The notes below the pieces were generated by a model that did not search any database, was not told the origin of the DNA, and saw nothing but the letters and a program-made list of their open reading frames with translations. Source: Portulaca oleracea (Eukaryota > Streptophyta > Magnoliopsida > Caryophyllales > Portulacaceae). Taken from it: a stretch of 64,000 bases of DNA. This document shows, piece after piece, positions 1 through 11,383 of the stretch. The stretch lies in the NCBI GenBank assembly GCA_029582165.1, contig CM055874.1, forward strand, positions 3,174,114 through 3,238,113, in the 5' to 3' direction. How positions within the stretch are numbered: position 1 is the stretch's first letter; every line of letters begins with the position of its first letter. A program made the translations under genes and the position numbers.

Positions 1-583
1 AACACCCCAGCCTGTAATTTTAGACTTGTATGAATATAATACGCTTACATTTCTATCCAAACTACAACCAATGGCTTTGATCATTCATTCTTTTTTTTTT
101 CACTGCAGCCTTTCCTTCAAATTTCCCATCTAAAAAGTCTAAGATACACTACCACACTATTGCTTTTTGTAGGAAAAGTAAAAGATATAATTTCACATTG
201 AATAGTAGTAGTACAAGTCTAAACTTTACCCCTTTTTTGCGGGGGAGAAAGAGAGAGGAATGGGCGGAGCACGCCATACACAAACAATGCTCTTGGAGCA
301 CCAACCTAACCACTAAAACCAGACAACTTAAATAAGGAAATCGATCAAATTGACTATGTATACTATGTCTAATAATTAAGGGATTCTAAGACTAGTTAAA
401 TAACCAAGTGAATAAAGGAAAGTATCCCTGTTCCTACCTACTGTAATCTCCACCTGCTTATATGGATGGAGGGCTCCTTCGTCGTCATCGGGCCAATGAA
501 CAAATCCCCCCACCAATGTTAATCTTACAAAACAGTTAAACTTCGGGTTTTCTAGACGATACGTTGCTGCCATTTGCACATTA
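1..583 (-). other. 3' flank and probable 3' UTR of paralog A
   Basis: No gene is seen. Short blocks at about 380-480 and 520-583 resemble the segments downstream of the stop codons of copies B (about 11165-11380) and C (about 17460-17640), in the same order. This shared block most likely represents transcribed 3' UTR. The poly(A) site cannot be placed. Confidence 0.45.
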
Positions 584-3524
584 TTAGCTCATTACAGCTA
601 TTCCCTCCTGAATGCAATCTTCGTCCGGTGTCATATTTAGATCAGGAAGCACAAAACCGTGCTCGTCCTGGGATGTCACGGGTCTCTGCTCTGATGAGCA
701 CGAGTGGGATTCAACTGGGGTTTCCTCGCATTTTACTTGCCTTGATGCATTTGAAGTGGAAGCGGTTTCCAACGTTGCAGTTTGGTTCGTGGTTTGTTCC
801 TTGGGTTCGGCCAAATTTGGGTCGGAGTTTGCCCTGGATTCCACGCTGAAATCAAGCTGCACCGCGTGTAAGAGCGGGGTTAGTTAAGATCGTACAGAAT
901 GAATAACAATTTCTGCTGTCACACTTGACTAACAAACTACTGACACCCAGATGAGTAGAATTAATGCTTATGGGCTTCGCTTCAGGTAGGGGGGCATAGG
1001 CCATATAAATGGCAACGGAAAGAAGCAACAAGGAAAATAAAGTTCGAAGTCCCTCGTTCATCCATTCATTCCATTATCACATTCCGAAATTTTGAATCAC
1101 TACTTGAAACCCCATTACCGACGCTCGGTCACAGAAGCAGTGACGGTATCACTACACTAGCTACGCCCTATATAGTAAAGGCAGTTCTCGGCAACATATT
1201 CAAATCAGTACCATAGCATTACAGGTAAAGTAGACAAAAATAACAACAGGATTTGATTTACCTTCCGTTTCTTCAAGTAGCTGTTTATTGATCTCTGCTG
1301 GGCCAACGTCAACTGTAATGCCGCTAACTCCTGTTTGACAGACGCATAGCGATTGCACTTGTCAGCAGGTTGGATCACGGAAAATCAAAGAAAGATGGCT
1401 GATTTAACTATAAACATCAATTTGATGAAGATAAAGCTTTACGAAAACCGAACCTTTTTCAAGTGGATTCGCTCTTTCAAAAGTGAACTCTCTTCGTCCT
1501 TAAGCTCCGCAAATGTCTGTCAGAATCAAATGCAAACCTTCAAATTACATCCTCTCAGTATACAATCAGACCAACACGGTCTCTATTTGCAATATGTTAT
1601 TCTCATTGACAGTACCTTTTTTCTAGGGCGCCTCTTGCTGGAAGTTGTCGCAGTTTCAGCAGATCCTGAAACCTGAAACGAGCAAATCATGTATCAATTA
1701 AACATTGTGTTCAATTTCACATCATCATTTGGACTCAAAGACACCCACCCAGAATGACCTAAAACTCTCCACAAAATTCTCCAAAGACATCCATCCAAAA
1801 GTGCAAAGCCAACCCACAATTCAAAACTTTGAAAAAAAAATAAATGAGGATATGGTCGGCAAGTGCACAAATTAAGCATTTTGTGGGTCCCTGAAAAGAT
1901 CAAAGTAAACTGACTACTACCGATTTCAAACTGCATGGGTCAGAAAAAAACCAACCCCACCCTACCCCACCCTACCCACATCTACGTGACCACCGTGGAC
2001 GGCCCTGATTTCATCTCGACTGGATGGTGCACGGGATAAGCATGCACCCGCATGCACTGGATTGGTACGCTAAAGGCCTTATGTGGGACACTGCAATTCA
2101 TTACATACTCTTCTTCTCCATGTCATAATTGTTTACTCATATCCATCCATTAATATAATTATTCACTCATACCGACTCTCATTAGTTCTAGATGGGTCGA
2201 TGGATTGTGACTTTTGTAGGTCAAAACCCGGCCCATTTGTGAAGAGGGTAAGTCGGGCAAGTTCCATTATATAAATTGGAAAAAAAATAGAAATAGAAAC
2301 TCCCATTTAAAAAAGGAGGCCACAGGGCAAAATTGGGAGGGTGACATCTAGCCATTTAAGATTTGACTATAATTTCTACCAAAAAAAAAAGATCTTTTTT
2401 CGTTACTTACAATTCCACGCACCTAATAAGCTAAAATAATACCAAACTGGAGGAAGAGAAAGTGGGATAATCCATCCACCAACAAGCAACACAACACCAT
2501 TTAATTTCTTTTTTTGAAAAAAAAGGAAAAATACAACACCAAACTTGACCTGCTCCACACACACACACATACACAGAGACCCTCTTCCCCTCCCCCTCCA
2601 AATAATAAAACTAAAATAAAATAAAATAAAATTCCTACTTGGACCCAGTGACCCACAAAATCACTATCCCCATTTTTGCAATAATGACCTTGTGACTCAA
2701 CCAAAAAACAAGAAACAATACGAAAAAGACGTTCTTGCCCTCTGACACATAGATGCCAGTATGGTTTAACCGAGGGCATTAAAGTCAGAACAAAAGGGCG
2801 CCCTACTAAGGATGGCCGGAGCCTTTTATCGGAAGTTTCCGCTAGCGGAAGAGAATTGATGACCGAATCAACGAGCGTTTTTATTTTCTGGACGAAAATC
2901 CTCCGAAAATGAAAATATTTTTTTATTTCGACTGGGAAAAATGGAAATGAATTAAAATATATTACGAGGAGCAGAGACAAGAAAGAGTAGGGGAGATAAA
3001 TCGTGAACTACCACGGGAGCTGAGTGGCACGATGCGTAATTACGAAGACATGGCGAGGGTAATCACGTCTGTTTCACCCACCCATGACTCGTAAAAGCAC
3101 CGCCGCCGTTCGTGGAGAGATCCGGCGAGTAAGTAGGGGTATTATCGTAAATTTCCGCGAGAGTTTCATCGTCGTTCGCCACTCAAATCTGGGCCTAATA
3201 CCCAAAAACAAAGAAAACGGACACCAAACCCCGTAAACCCACCAAAAAAGCAAAAGAAGAACATCTGACCTTGGATCTGATACGATCGGAGGGCGGAGGA
3301 AGATCGGTGGAAGAATCGACGCTCCAAGAGAGTGGCGTAGTGGGGCTGCTCCGGCGGCGGGCATCTCTCTTCTTGTCGGCGGAGGAGCGCGGCTGACGTG
3401 ACCCCCACGTCGGCGGCGGAAGAGGGTTGACGGCGGCGGCGGCGGAGTCTTTGAGGCGGATGAGGACTTCCGCCACCAGGGCGGCGTCGGAAACCGCCGC
3501 AGAGAGCCAACACTCTTCTTTCAT
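584..3524 (-). CDS. Paralog A: small plant coiled-coil protein of unknown function
   Basis: Five coding exons on the minus strand: 3270-3524, 1616-1672, 1454-1516, 1262-1330 and 584-856. All introns are GT-AG and the sum is 717 nt (238 aa). The N-terminal exon begins MKEECWLSAAVSDAALVAEV and holds a basic, Ser/Pro-rich stretch with the motif SPTTPLSWS (about residues 58-68). A short basic segment (KRRPRKK) follows. Exons 3 and 4 encode a heptad-like charged helix (LKDEESSLLKER, then an LxxLxxxLAQQRS stretch), so a short coiled coil is likely. The tail ends in an acidic motif, VLPDLNMTPDEDC. The basic-then-coiled-coil layout is reminiscent of a bZIP protein, but I see no complete bZIP basic region. 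The start is the first ATG of an exon conserved in copies B and C. Function unknown; a nuclear location is only an inference from the basic patches. Intron 1 is about 1.6 kb. Confidence 0.85.
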
Positions 3525-5140
3525 GGGGTTAGTGTTTAGGGCTACGTAGGTAGTTTGAGTGGGTAGTAATGGTGGCGGAGAGAGAAAGCAACGAAGAAAT
3601 AGAGAGAGAGAGAGTTGGTGAGTTGAGAGGAAGAAAAAAGAGAGAAAAGAAGAGATGAGTTTGGTTGAAATGTAGGAAGAGGAAATGCATATCGGTGGGA
3701 GAAGGGAGGGGAGTGGGGGTTGGTTTTAATTATGGGAAGGTGTGGCATATGAGAGAGAGAAAAGAGGAGTGGCATGATGAGAGAGACAAGCAGCCAGATT
3801 CCCACACCATCTTTTCTTTTTTTTTTTTTTTTTTTTTTTTTTGGTTCCGTATTTTTTGGTTTGAAATGGGAAACTCAGGGATTTTTACCTTACGATGGAC
3901 CATGGTAGGGTTTGGGTCAACTGCTTCTTGCCGCTGCTTCTACCCTCGTCTTTTCCTTCTTCATGCCCCCCACCCCTCTCTTCAAACCCTCCTTAGCCAG
4001 TCCTCTTTTCAAATTGTTACTTTTATAATTATAACTTATAAATTACTTTACCATACATTTTACTATAAACAAAAGATTTCCGTTTAATATTTTTCAACGA
4101 CAGAAAGTGAATCACCTTACAATATTTCATAATTTACGTCGTCTTGTTCTTTTATATGATAGTCTAACAGATTGATAGGATGGAATGAACAAAGTTTGAT
4201 AAAATAATAAATTAAATAAAAAGAAAAAAAGATAAAATAAAGTTAAATAGATGAGATAAAATGGTAAAATAATTATTTCAATTCCCACCATATTAAAAAA
4301 TAATCAGGATCCTAAATTCTTAATTTCCACTTACTTGTTATATTCTTTCAGTCTCATAAAGATTCTTTTTTGGAAAGTTAAATTCTAATAATCTCAACTT
4401 TTGACAATTGAACAATAATTAGGGTTATTCATAATTCAATCCAAACTGAAAAATGAACTGCATCAGATTGGACCGAGAACTGGACCGAAGATAGTACGGT
4501 CCAATCCTCGATCCAATGAAGACTGAATTTCATTCTTCGGTCCAGGGACTAGCCCGAACTAAAAGACCGCAGATCGAATATGTCCATCTGAAACCCAACC
4601 ACCTAGGGTTTTCATATGACATTTCTAAACTTTCCTCATTCACTCACTCTCAAAAATCCCGCTTGGCAGCTTCTCTGCCCCAACTCTCCTCAATCCTCGT
4701 CTTTTCTTTTGTAAGAGTATTTTTTGTACCATTATTTAGGGTTTTTTAGTATCTTTCTAGAGTTTTTGTTCAGTTGTTGTGGTTTACTACGTTGGATGAA
4801 GATTGACTTTCAAATCGCTATAACACGGGTTGTGAGGTTCTCTATCAATGGTAAAGATGCAAAATTATCGAAGAAATCGGAGTCGAACATCAGTATGACT
4901 TTGCTATTAATAAAATCGTTATGTTTGGTTTCAAAAAAAAATCATAATTTTGTTTAATCTTATTTTGTTTTCTAAAGATATTTTTTAATATATTTTATGT
5001 GACCCTTTTTTTAATGCTTAAGAACTTGTTGAATGTAAAATAGTTCAATATGTCCAACTAAAATACATATTACTCATGGCCACCAGTACATCACCATATT
5101 ACAAGTGAACCCAAGTATTGAATGAAATATTATTCATAGA
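3525..5140. other. Upstream region of paralog A and intergenic DNA
   Basis: The first 250 bp upstream of the paralog A start (about 3525-3780) are purine-rich on the plus strand (GA-rich, so CT-rich in the transcript). They are clearly similar to the region upstream of copy B (about 14397-14620), so this is the likely promoter and 5' UTR. A T-run of about 30 bases lies near 3815-3842. Further out, 4000-5140 is AT-rich and I see no convincing gene; the small ORFs here lack recognisable domains. Confidence 0.4.
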
Positions 5141-5223
5141 TAGACCTGTCAATCTTTTGTTCCAATCTAAACTTGTCGAAATTATGGGTATAATTATAAA
5201 TACAAATTTCTAGTTATGTCATG

Positions 5224-8200
5224 TGTAACGACCCGCCCTAAAACCCATATTAATTAAGTTATGATCATCATGATTAACCCAAATTACGCAACTAAATTTT
5301 TTTTCATTTTATTTTATTATTATTAGTACTATTTTTATTGTGGTGACAGGTCTCGAGTAAGGAGGTGGCGAAATGGGTTGGTTATAGTATTTTATATACG
5401 TATTACCACGGTTGACAAAGTATTCTTATCATACATAATTACTATCATGAGTTTATGGTTATTTATTTATTTTCGAGTTAAGTTATGTAATTTATTTTAC
5501 GATTCTCAACTTTACGGTTTTTAACCGAGGAAAGTTACATTAATTTTTATGTACATTTTCGAGTATACTCGAATCATCTAATCGTCCTAATTATATTTTA
5601 TCGTTCATTTTATTTTCTTAAGTATCATCCCACCAATTTATTTTATTTTATTTTAAGTATTACTAATTGATTTCGTCTAATTTAAATTCAAATTACTTTA
5701 TTTAACTTTGTATCAATTTATTCTACCCAAGGTATACCAATTAACCTTAGCTAGTTTATTACCAATTATTTTACCTAATCTAATTTTATTTGTCTTGGTT
5801 AAGTATTCTTTTACTTGTATTAAAAGTGGAGGTTATATTTACATTAATAGGATAGAAGAGGGGGCCTTAGTCTTTTTCCACTTCATTTTAATCCCACTCA
5901 ACTCACAAACTCCCTTCTCCCTCTCCTTGCTCTTGCTCGGCCGACCACCCACAACAGCCCCCCCTCTGTTTCTGTCGTTTTCCGGCCAAATTTCCGGTGA
6001 CCGGCGAGAATTCCGGCGACCCCCAAGCACTCCTCCACCTCTTCTCTTGTTTTCTCCCTCAATTTCTCCTCCAAGAGGTATAATATCCAAACCCTAACTC
6101 AAGCTTTTCTTTCCTAATCTGATGTTCATGTTTGAATTGGGTATTGTTGATGTTTTTCATCTCTTCTAAGGTTCTCAAGCATGAATTTATATTGTGGTTA
6201 AATTAGGGTTTGAATTTGGGTTTGATACATGTGAATTTGAGTTGATTTTTGGGTGTTTAATGTTGTATTCTTGTTGAATGTGTGAAATAGCTTGTTGCAT
6301 GTGAGTTTTAGGATCATGTTTAAGCAAGATTTAGTGTTTAATTTCTGGAAAATCCATGGATGATGGTTACCTTGAAGTTTAATTGGGAATTGATGCAAAT
6401 TGGAGACAAAGGAGGTCATGCATGTGGGTTTTGATGGCCAATTAAGTTTCTGTTTGAAATTTGATTTTTATAGAGAAATTAAAATGTGTTTTTAGCCCAG
6501 ATTTTTACTGGAAAAGATACCTTAAGTCATTATCTAACTATGGGCTTTGGAATTTCGAGAATCCGACATGTGTAGCTTGAGTTATGAGCAAAACCGTGAA
6601 GGGGTGTAAATTGTATACGAGTCTGAGTCAGTAGCTTGGGGATCAATTTTCATCCATTTAGAGTTTTTATCGATTCCAGTAGTAAACATAAAAGTTTTAG
6701 GTGACGTTTTAAGCTTTCCGGAAATGTATGGTTTGCGTTCATCCGATATTGGGAGTGAAAGTTATAGGGTCGAGACTGAGGGGTATCAATTGGGTTCTGC
6801 CCAGAATTTTATGCTTAATTTGGGATGTTGTGATCCAAATTCGACCAATTAAGGGAATTCTAATTACTTGGAGACTCTTTGGCCAATATTAGAATGTTCA
6901 AGAGGTGTTTCTAAGTTGTCAATGCTATCTTTGGGAGATTCATGTTATTTATCAAAGTTATGTTATCTTAGTTAAGGTTGAAGGATTAAGTTACATCGAC
7001 TTTAAGTGTGGTTTCGGAATGCATCATTAGTCTCAGAGTTCTTTGAGACACAATAATCCTAGGATTTTTAATCCTTCTTTAACTCATAATTTCCAAGCCA
7101 TTATTCAAACACTCCCAAAATCCATTAATCTATCATTGTAAATTTCTCCTTCGTCGTTTGACGACGTATCCGAAAAATCAAGAATTCTCTAACTTTCATT
7201 CTAGCCTTTCATTCCTTAATTCTCTACATTCCATCATTATGATCTACTCAAATCATTCACTAAGTTAAGCTATTCATCGTTTACTTCCAAGTCTTTATGA
7301 GTTTCGTATCAAAAGATCAAACCGAAAGTTTCTAATTTCCAAATTACACATTCTGTTTCTGTCCCGGCTGTTTTTCAGCCCTTTCCCTTCATTTTTGGAC
7401 CTCGGTCCTGTTGACAAAGTTGTAGGACTTAATTTTCCCTATTCCGGGAAGTACTCGTTTGTTTAATTCTGAGTTTTCTAGCCCAAGTTATGCTAAAAAC
7501 TCTATTTCTTAAAAACCCAAATTTCATCTAAGTTATTACGTTCTTAATTCTATTTTACTTAACGTTTGAAACTCACTAAGGACCTTATTCGGTTCTCCAC
7601 GCTATACTTCTTTTATCCTAGTTTCCAAGCCGCCCAAGCCATCCCGAGGCCGAGACGCGCCACTTATCTTCGCTTCAAGTTAAGGTACGCAAATTGTCCA
7701 ACCTTTACCGTCTAATCATGTTCAATGTTCATTATAATCGTACCTTATCAAGTTTATGCTTTACGATATCTTTATATTCAAAAGTGGACCCGCATTTTAT
7801 ATGTTATTCATTTATATTCATGTTTATAACACTCCTGATCAGAGTGTCTTGACCTGGCTAGTGTCGACTGCTTAGCAGTCACCCAATCCAAATCTAGATC
7901 GATTTGGGCATGCGCGTGTGTGAGGTGTTTGCACCGATCATAAGGGTTCCACATATTTTATCTATCTATTACTCTATGTCGTTCACTCATGTATGTTATA
8001 TGTATTTTACTTCATCTCAATTTGTAGGTTTTATTCCCCTTTCCCGTTTTCAAAATGAATTTAAATGTCGACACTAAAACCGTTTTCGAACGGTTTTACG
8101 TGTTGGAGGTTTACGTGCTGAGTGTTTCCCCACTCACTTTTGCGTGTTTTAATGTTTTCTTTTTAGGAGGTCCGAGCTTACAGGATAAAAGCAAGCAAAA

Positions 8201-8543
8201 GCAGGAGTTTTCCTCTTTAAGCAAGGTAGTTTTGTAGGGTGATGGAAGCCGGTTTGCCAAGTTATCTCAAAGGATTAAAGGACCTTTGACTCATGAAGAA
8301 TATTTAGTTATATGTCATGTTATATTGTATCTTATGGGTTGTATAAGTTATTTTCATAAGGTGGAGTTTTGAGATTGTTGTTAATCTTTAATGTGATTTG
8401 TAGTTGTTGTCCTTGGTAGTTGTTAGCCTTGTCCCGAGTAGGGACGGCGGTAATACTTCAACCTAAGTGTTCCGCTGCGCTAATCACAGGTTTGGGATCA
8501 TAATTAGTGATTTAATCTTGTGGTTAAAGGTTGGGGTGTTACA
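5224..8543 (+). mobile_element. Solo LTR of a large LTR retrotransposon (probably Ty3/gypsy)
   Basis: The element starts TGTAACGACCCGCC and ends GGGGTGTTACA, giving canonical TG...CA ends. It is flanked by a perfect 5-bp target duplication, TCATG (5219-5223 and 8544-8548). It is 3,320 bp long. There is no internal gag-pol domain and no second LTR, so it is a solo LTR left by recombination. A TGTAACGACCC start is common among plant Ty3/gypsy LTRs, which is the basis for that assignment. The interval holds a CT-rich then CCGG-rich stretch (about 5880-6070) that looks like a leader. Small ORFs inside it are not supported as genes. Confidence 0.88.
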
Positions 8544-8559
8544 TCATGTTCTTTGGATT

Positions 8560-9680
8560 GGTAACTTTTTCTAATCCAATTAAATCCAATACAATCTAAC
8601 TAATCCAAACCATACACAATTCCCCAAAAAAGCATGTCTCTAAAAATACAATTCCCCAAAAAAGCATCACAACTTATCTAATCTAATCCATCCAAAAGTG
8701 ATTCCAACCAATCAAAACAACGTGGCCTAAAAAAAAAAATAAAGACAGAAAATATAGAAACAAATTAATTTGTATTAATATTTGAATGTATGTAGGTACA
8801 ATCTTTGTATTAAATACAATAAAGTAGTCATCTAAATCGATCTCCTGAAACTTGGTTGAGTTGAGGGTGTGGACGCTTGATCCCGATCTCGAACGTAGGT
8901 TTAGCTGAAGAATTCTGTAGCGGTTCCTAAGCTGAAGGTCTTGAGCACTAAACTTCTTAGTGCTTGGTAGCTGAAGGTTGCTCAAAGTTTAACAGTTTGC
9001 AGATTGACCGTCGGTTGTAGTTCTCCCAGTTCTTGGATGCGAGGGCTTGAGTGATTGGTCTCAATCGATAAACCTGACGAGGAAGACGACTGCGATCTTT
9101 GATGCGAAAAACAAAAATTGTTGAACTAGCTGACGTTGGTCCTGGTCGCCTGTAGCTGGAGAGCGTCTGTAGTTCGATCTTCTAAAAGCTTTGCAGGTCT
9201 CATGGAAGAACTCTGTAGCAGTTGTTGATCTTGACGTGCTGATGACTTGGAGACTCGATCTTGAGTTTCTGCAGACTTCGATTATTGGCGCTTGGTAGTT
9301 GGATGTCACTGGCAGTTTGATCTCTTTGAGCATCTGAATGCTTACTGCTGAATCTCCCGAGGAGTTAAAAATGAAAGGGGAGGACCCTTATTTATAAGCT
9401 CTGGAGGCCTAGCCCCTAGGGTTTGAGTTGGGCTTTGGGCTTGAGCCCAAGTTAATTAATTACTCTTTTAACTTTAAATAAAGAAATAATTAATATTTTT
9501 TGCATCATTTTTAACACGTGTCATGATATTATTGGTCAGGATGCATTTCCATTTAAAATTCAATTAAATGGACCGTCGTAATTAATTTAGTACGTGACGA
9601 ATAATAATTTGCCGAATAAATTTAATTTATTTTCCACGTGTCATTTTTTAATTGGTTGACAAATTTTTGCCTCCTACAAT
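8560..9680 (-). mobile_element. Probable second LTR-like sequence, minus strand, boundaries uncertain
   Basis: Read on the minus strand, the segment starts TGTAGGAGGCAAAAATTTG at about 9679. It carries a strong TATA-type promoter (about 9388-9397) followed by a transcribed-looking leader, which is how plant LTR U3-R junctions look. The distal terminus and a target duplication could not be found, so this may be a truncated LTR. ORFs within it show no known domain. Confidence 0.4.
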
Positions 9681-11383
9681 GGGTTTTGAACACGATTTTT
9701 TTGATCCGAACCTGAAATAAATCGAACCCAAAAACTTGTAAGTTAGCCAGTCAAACACTGACCCGTCCATTTGACCCGAAAACTTTATTTCTAAAGTTCA
9801 AATTTATTAGAATTTGAGATTTTTCATTGAAATTCATGAATAATCTATTAAATTATAACTACAACTCATTCATCTATTATTTCTGTAATTTAAGTTGAAA
9901 TATTTACAATAATCTATCATTACTAGAAGATAATCATAATTCATTACGTATATTATACAAAAATTAGATTTAAAGACAATTTTTTTAAAAGAAAAAGCGG
10001 ACAAAGCTCGAAGTCATGACCCGCTGGGTTGACCCAGAATACACCGCCTATATCTACTTGAACCTGAAATACACTAAACCCGTATTCACTTATGCCTAAT
10101 ATACGACCGACCCATAACCGACCCGTATCTCCGAATTGGCATGTCTATCTATGGACATATATCATTACCCGGTAAAATATTAATATCCAAATTTTTAGTA
10201 CACCTTAAATTCAAGTACACAATTATTAATAGCCTACCTTTCATGAAAATAGCTCCAAACTGTAGCCTCGAAACTGTGCAGTGTGCTCTTAGGCAAATTT
10301 AGATAACCCTTGACATGGTTAACCTCACTAGACTTGCCCAACACTTGCAATTATCCAGTTGTACTACCTCCGTCACATATTGTTTGTCCATCCAACTATA
10401 TTTAAAAGTCCAATGGTTATGGGAAATGGAGTGAAAAATGTGTAATGTACCAAAATTGAGCTTACTTTTCTCATGTGAAGAAAAATAAAAAAAAACAAAA
10501 GAGTATTAATTAGGGGTATAATAGGAATTACAATCATTAAAATTATAAAATGGATAAACATTTTGGGACAAGAGAATTAGGTAGATGGACAAATAATTTG
10601 GGACGGAAGTAGTATTTGAGTCTTTATTGAATTTCACGCATCATTACTTCAACCCATACTATGGGTTATGACTTCTCTCTCACTCACTCACTATCTTCCT
10701 TGAAACTCCGATTGATTTTAACCGAAACTTTGACTAGTGGGATCATTCGCAAAGATCAAAAGTCCGTGACAAACTGACAATACTTGTTAGTTTTTATAGA
10801 GCAGCAGCAAGAAGATATCCTCTTGTCATTGCAACTTTGATTTATTATAACCGAAGCTTTGACTAGTTGTATCATTCGCGAAAATCAAGACCTTTAGTCT
10901 TTCTAATTTTTGAATAATCAAGGAAAAAAAAACAGCATGCAATTGGGTCACTAGAATCGCGTCTAACTCCAGTCCACAGGATGAACCAGTGCAAGACAGT
11001 TTTATATGGCATCATACAATTGTGCAGGTGCAAAAGCATATCATTAAATATAGAATAGTACAAGTCTACAATTGGTAAGTCTACAATGCTCTTAGAGAAG
11101 CAACCTAAAGACTGAAATCTGAGACCCAAAAAGGGAAATCAAAGTATGTGTACATCCAACTGCTAAGGGATTGGATTCCAAGACTATAAAATTCTTTCAA
11201 CTAAAAGAAGCAAGATAACCAAGTGATGTTAATTAATCCCTATTCCTATCTACTGTAAGTAGTAATTCCCACCTGCTTATGGAGGGAGGGAGGGCTCACT
11301 GATAATTGGGACAATGAACAAGGCCCCACTCAATATTAATCTTACAAGAGTTAGCTCCAACTTTTATATATGATTTGCCAGTA
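9681..11383. other. Intergenic DNA between LTR remnants and paralog B
   Basis: Apart from the Stowaway element at 10364-10612 and the tail of the tentative hAT-like element, I recognise no gene. The last 220 bp (about 11165-11383) match the 3' flank of paralog A and are the likely 3' UTR of paralog B. Confidence 0.4.
10364..10612. mobile_element. Stowaway-type MITE
   Basis: Terminal inverted repeats begin CTACCTCCGTC on the left and read GGACGGAAGTAG on the right, with TA dinucleotides on both sides. The length of about 250 bp, the CTCCCTCCG-like ends and the TA duplication are typical of Stowaway (Tc1/mariner-derived) MITEs. Confidence 0.7.

Larger units (their letters stand above)
5141..10147. 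mobile_element. Possible hAT-like element carrying nested LTR insertions
   Basis: The left end TAGACCTGTCAAT (5141) is matched in inverted form at 10135-10147 (TAGACATGCCAAT on the minus strand). This resembles the termini of the hAT-like element at 30528-31361. The solo LTR (5224-8543) would be nested inside. The flanking 8-mers agree at only about 5 of 8 positions, so the call is tentative. Confidence 0.3.

Noticed and set aside
2501..2980. 159-aa minus-strand ORF
   Set aside because: It falls in intron 1 of paralog A, is low in complexity (poly-Phe, Gly and Val-Cys runs from CA repeats) and is not conserved as a frame in copies B and C.
5708..6097. 129-aa ORF with Pro-rich C-terminus
   Set aside because: It lies wholly inside the solo LTR, has no recognisable domain and coincides with a leader-like CT/CCGG-rich stretch.
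8055..8237. 60-aa ORF MNLNVDTKTVFERF...
   Set aside because: Short frame within the solo LTR without coding evidence.
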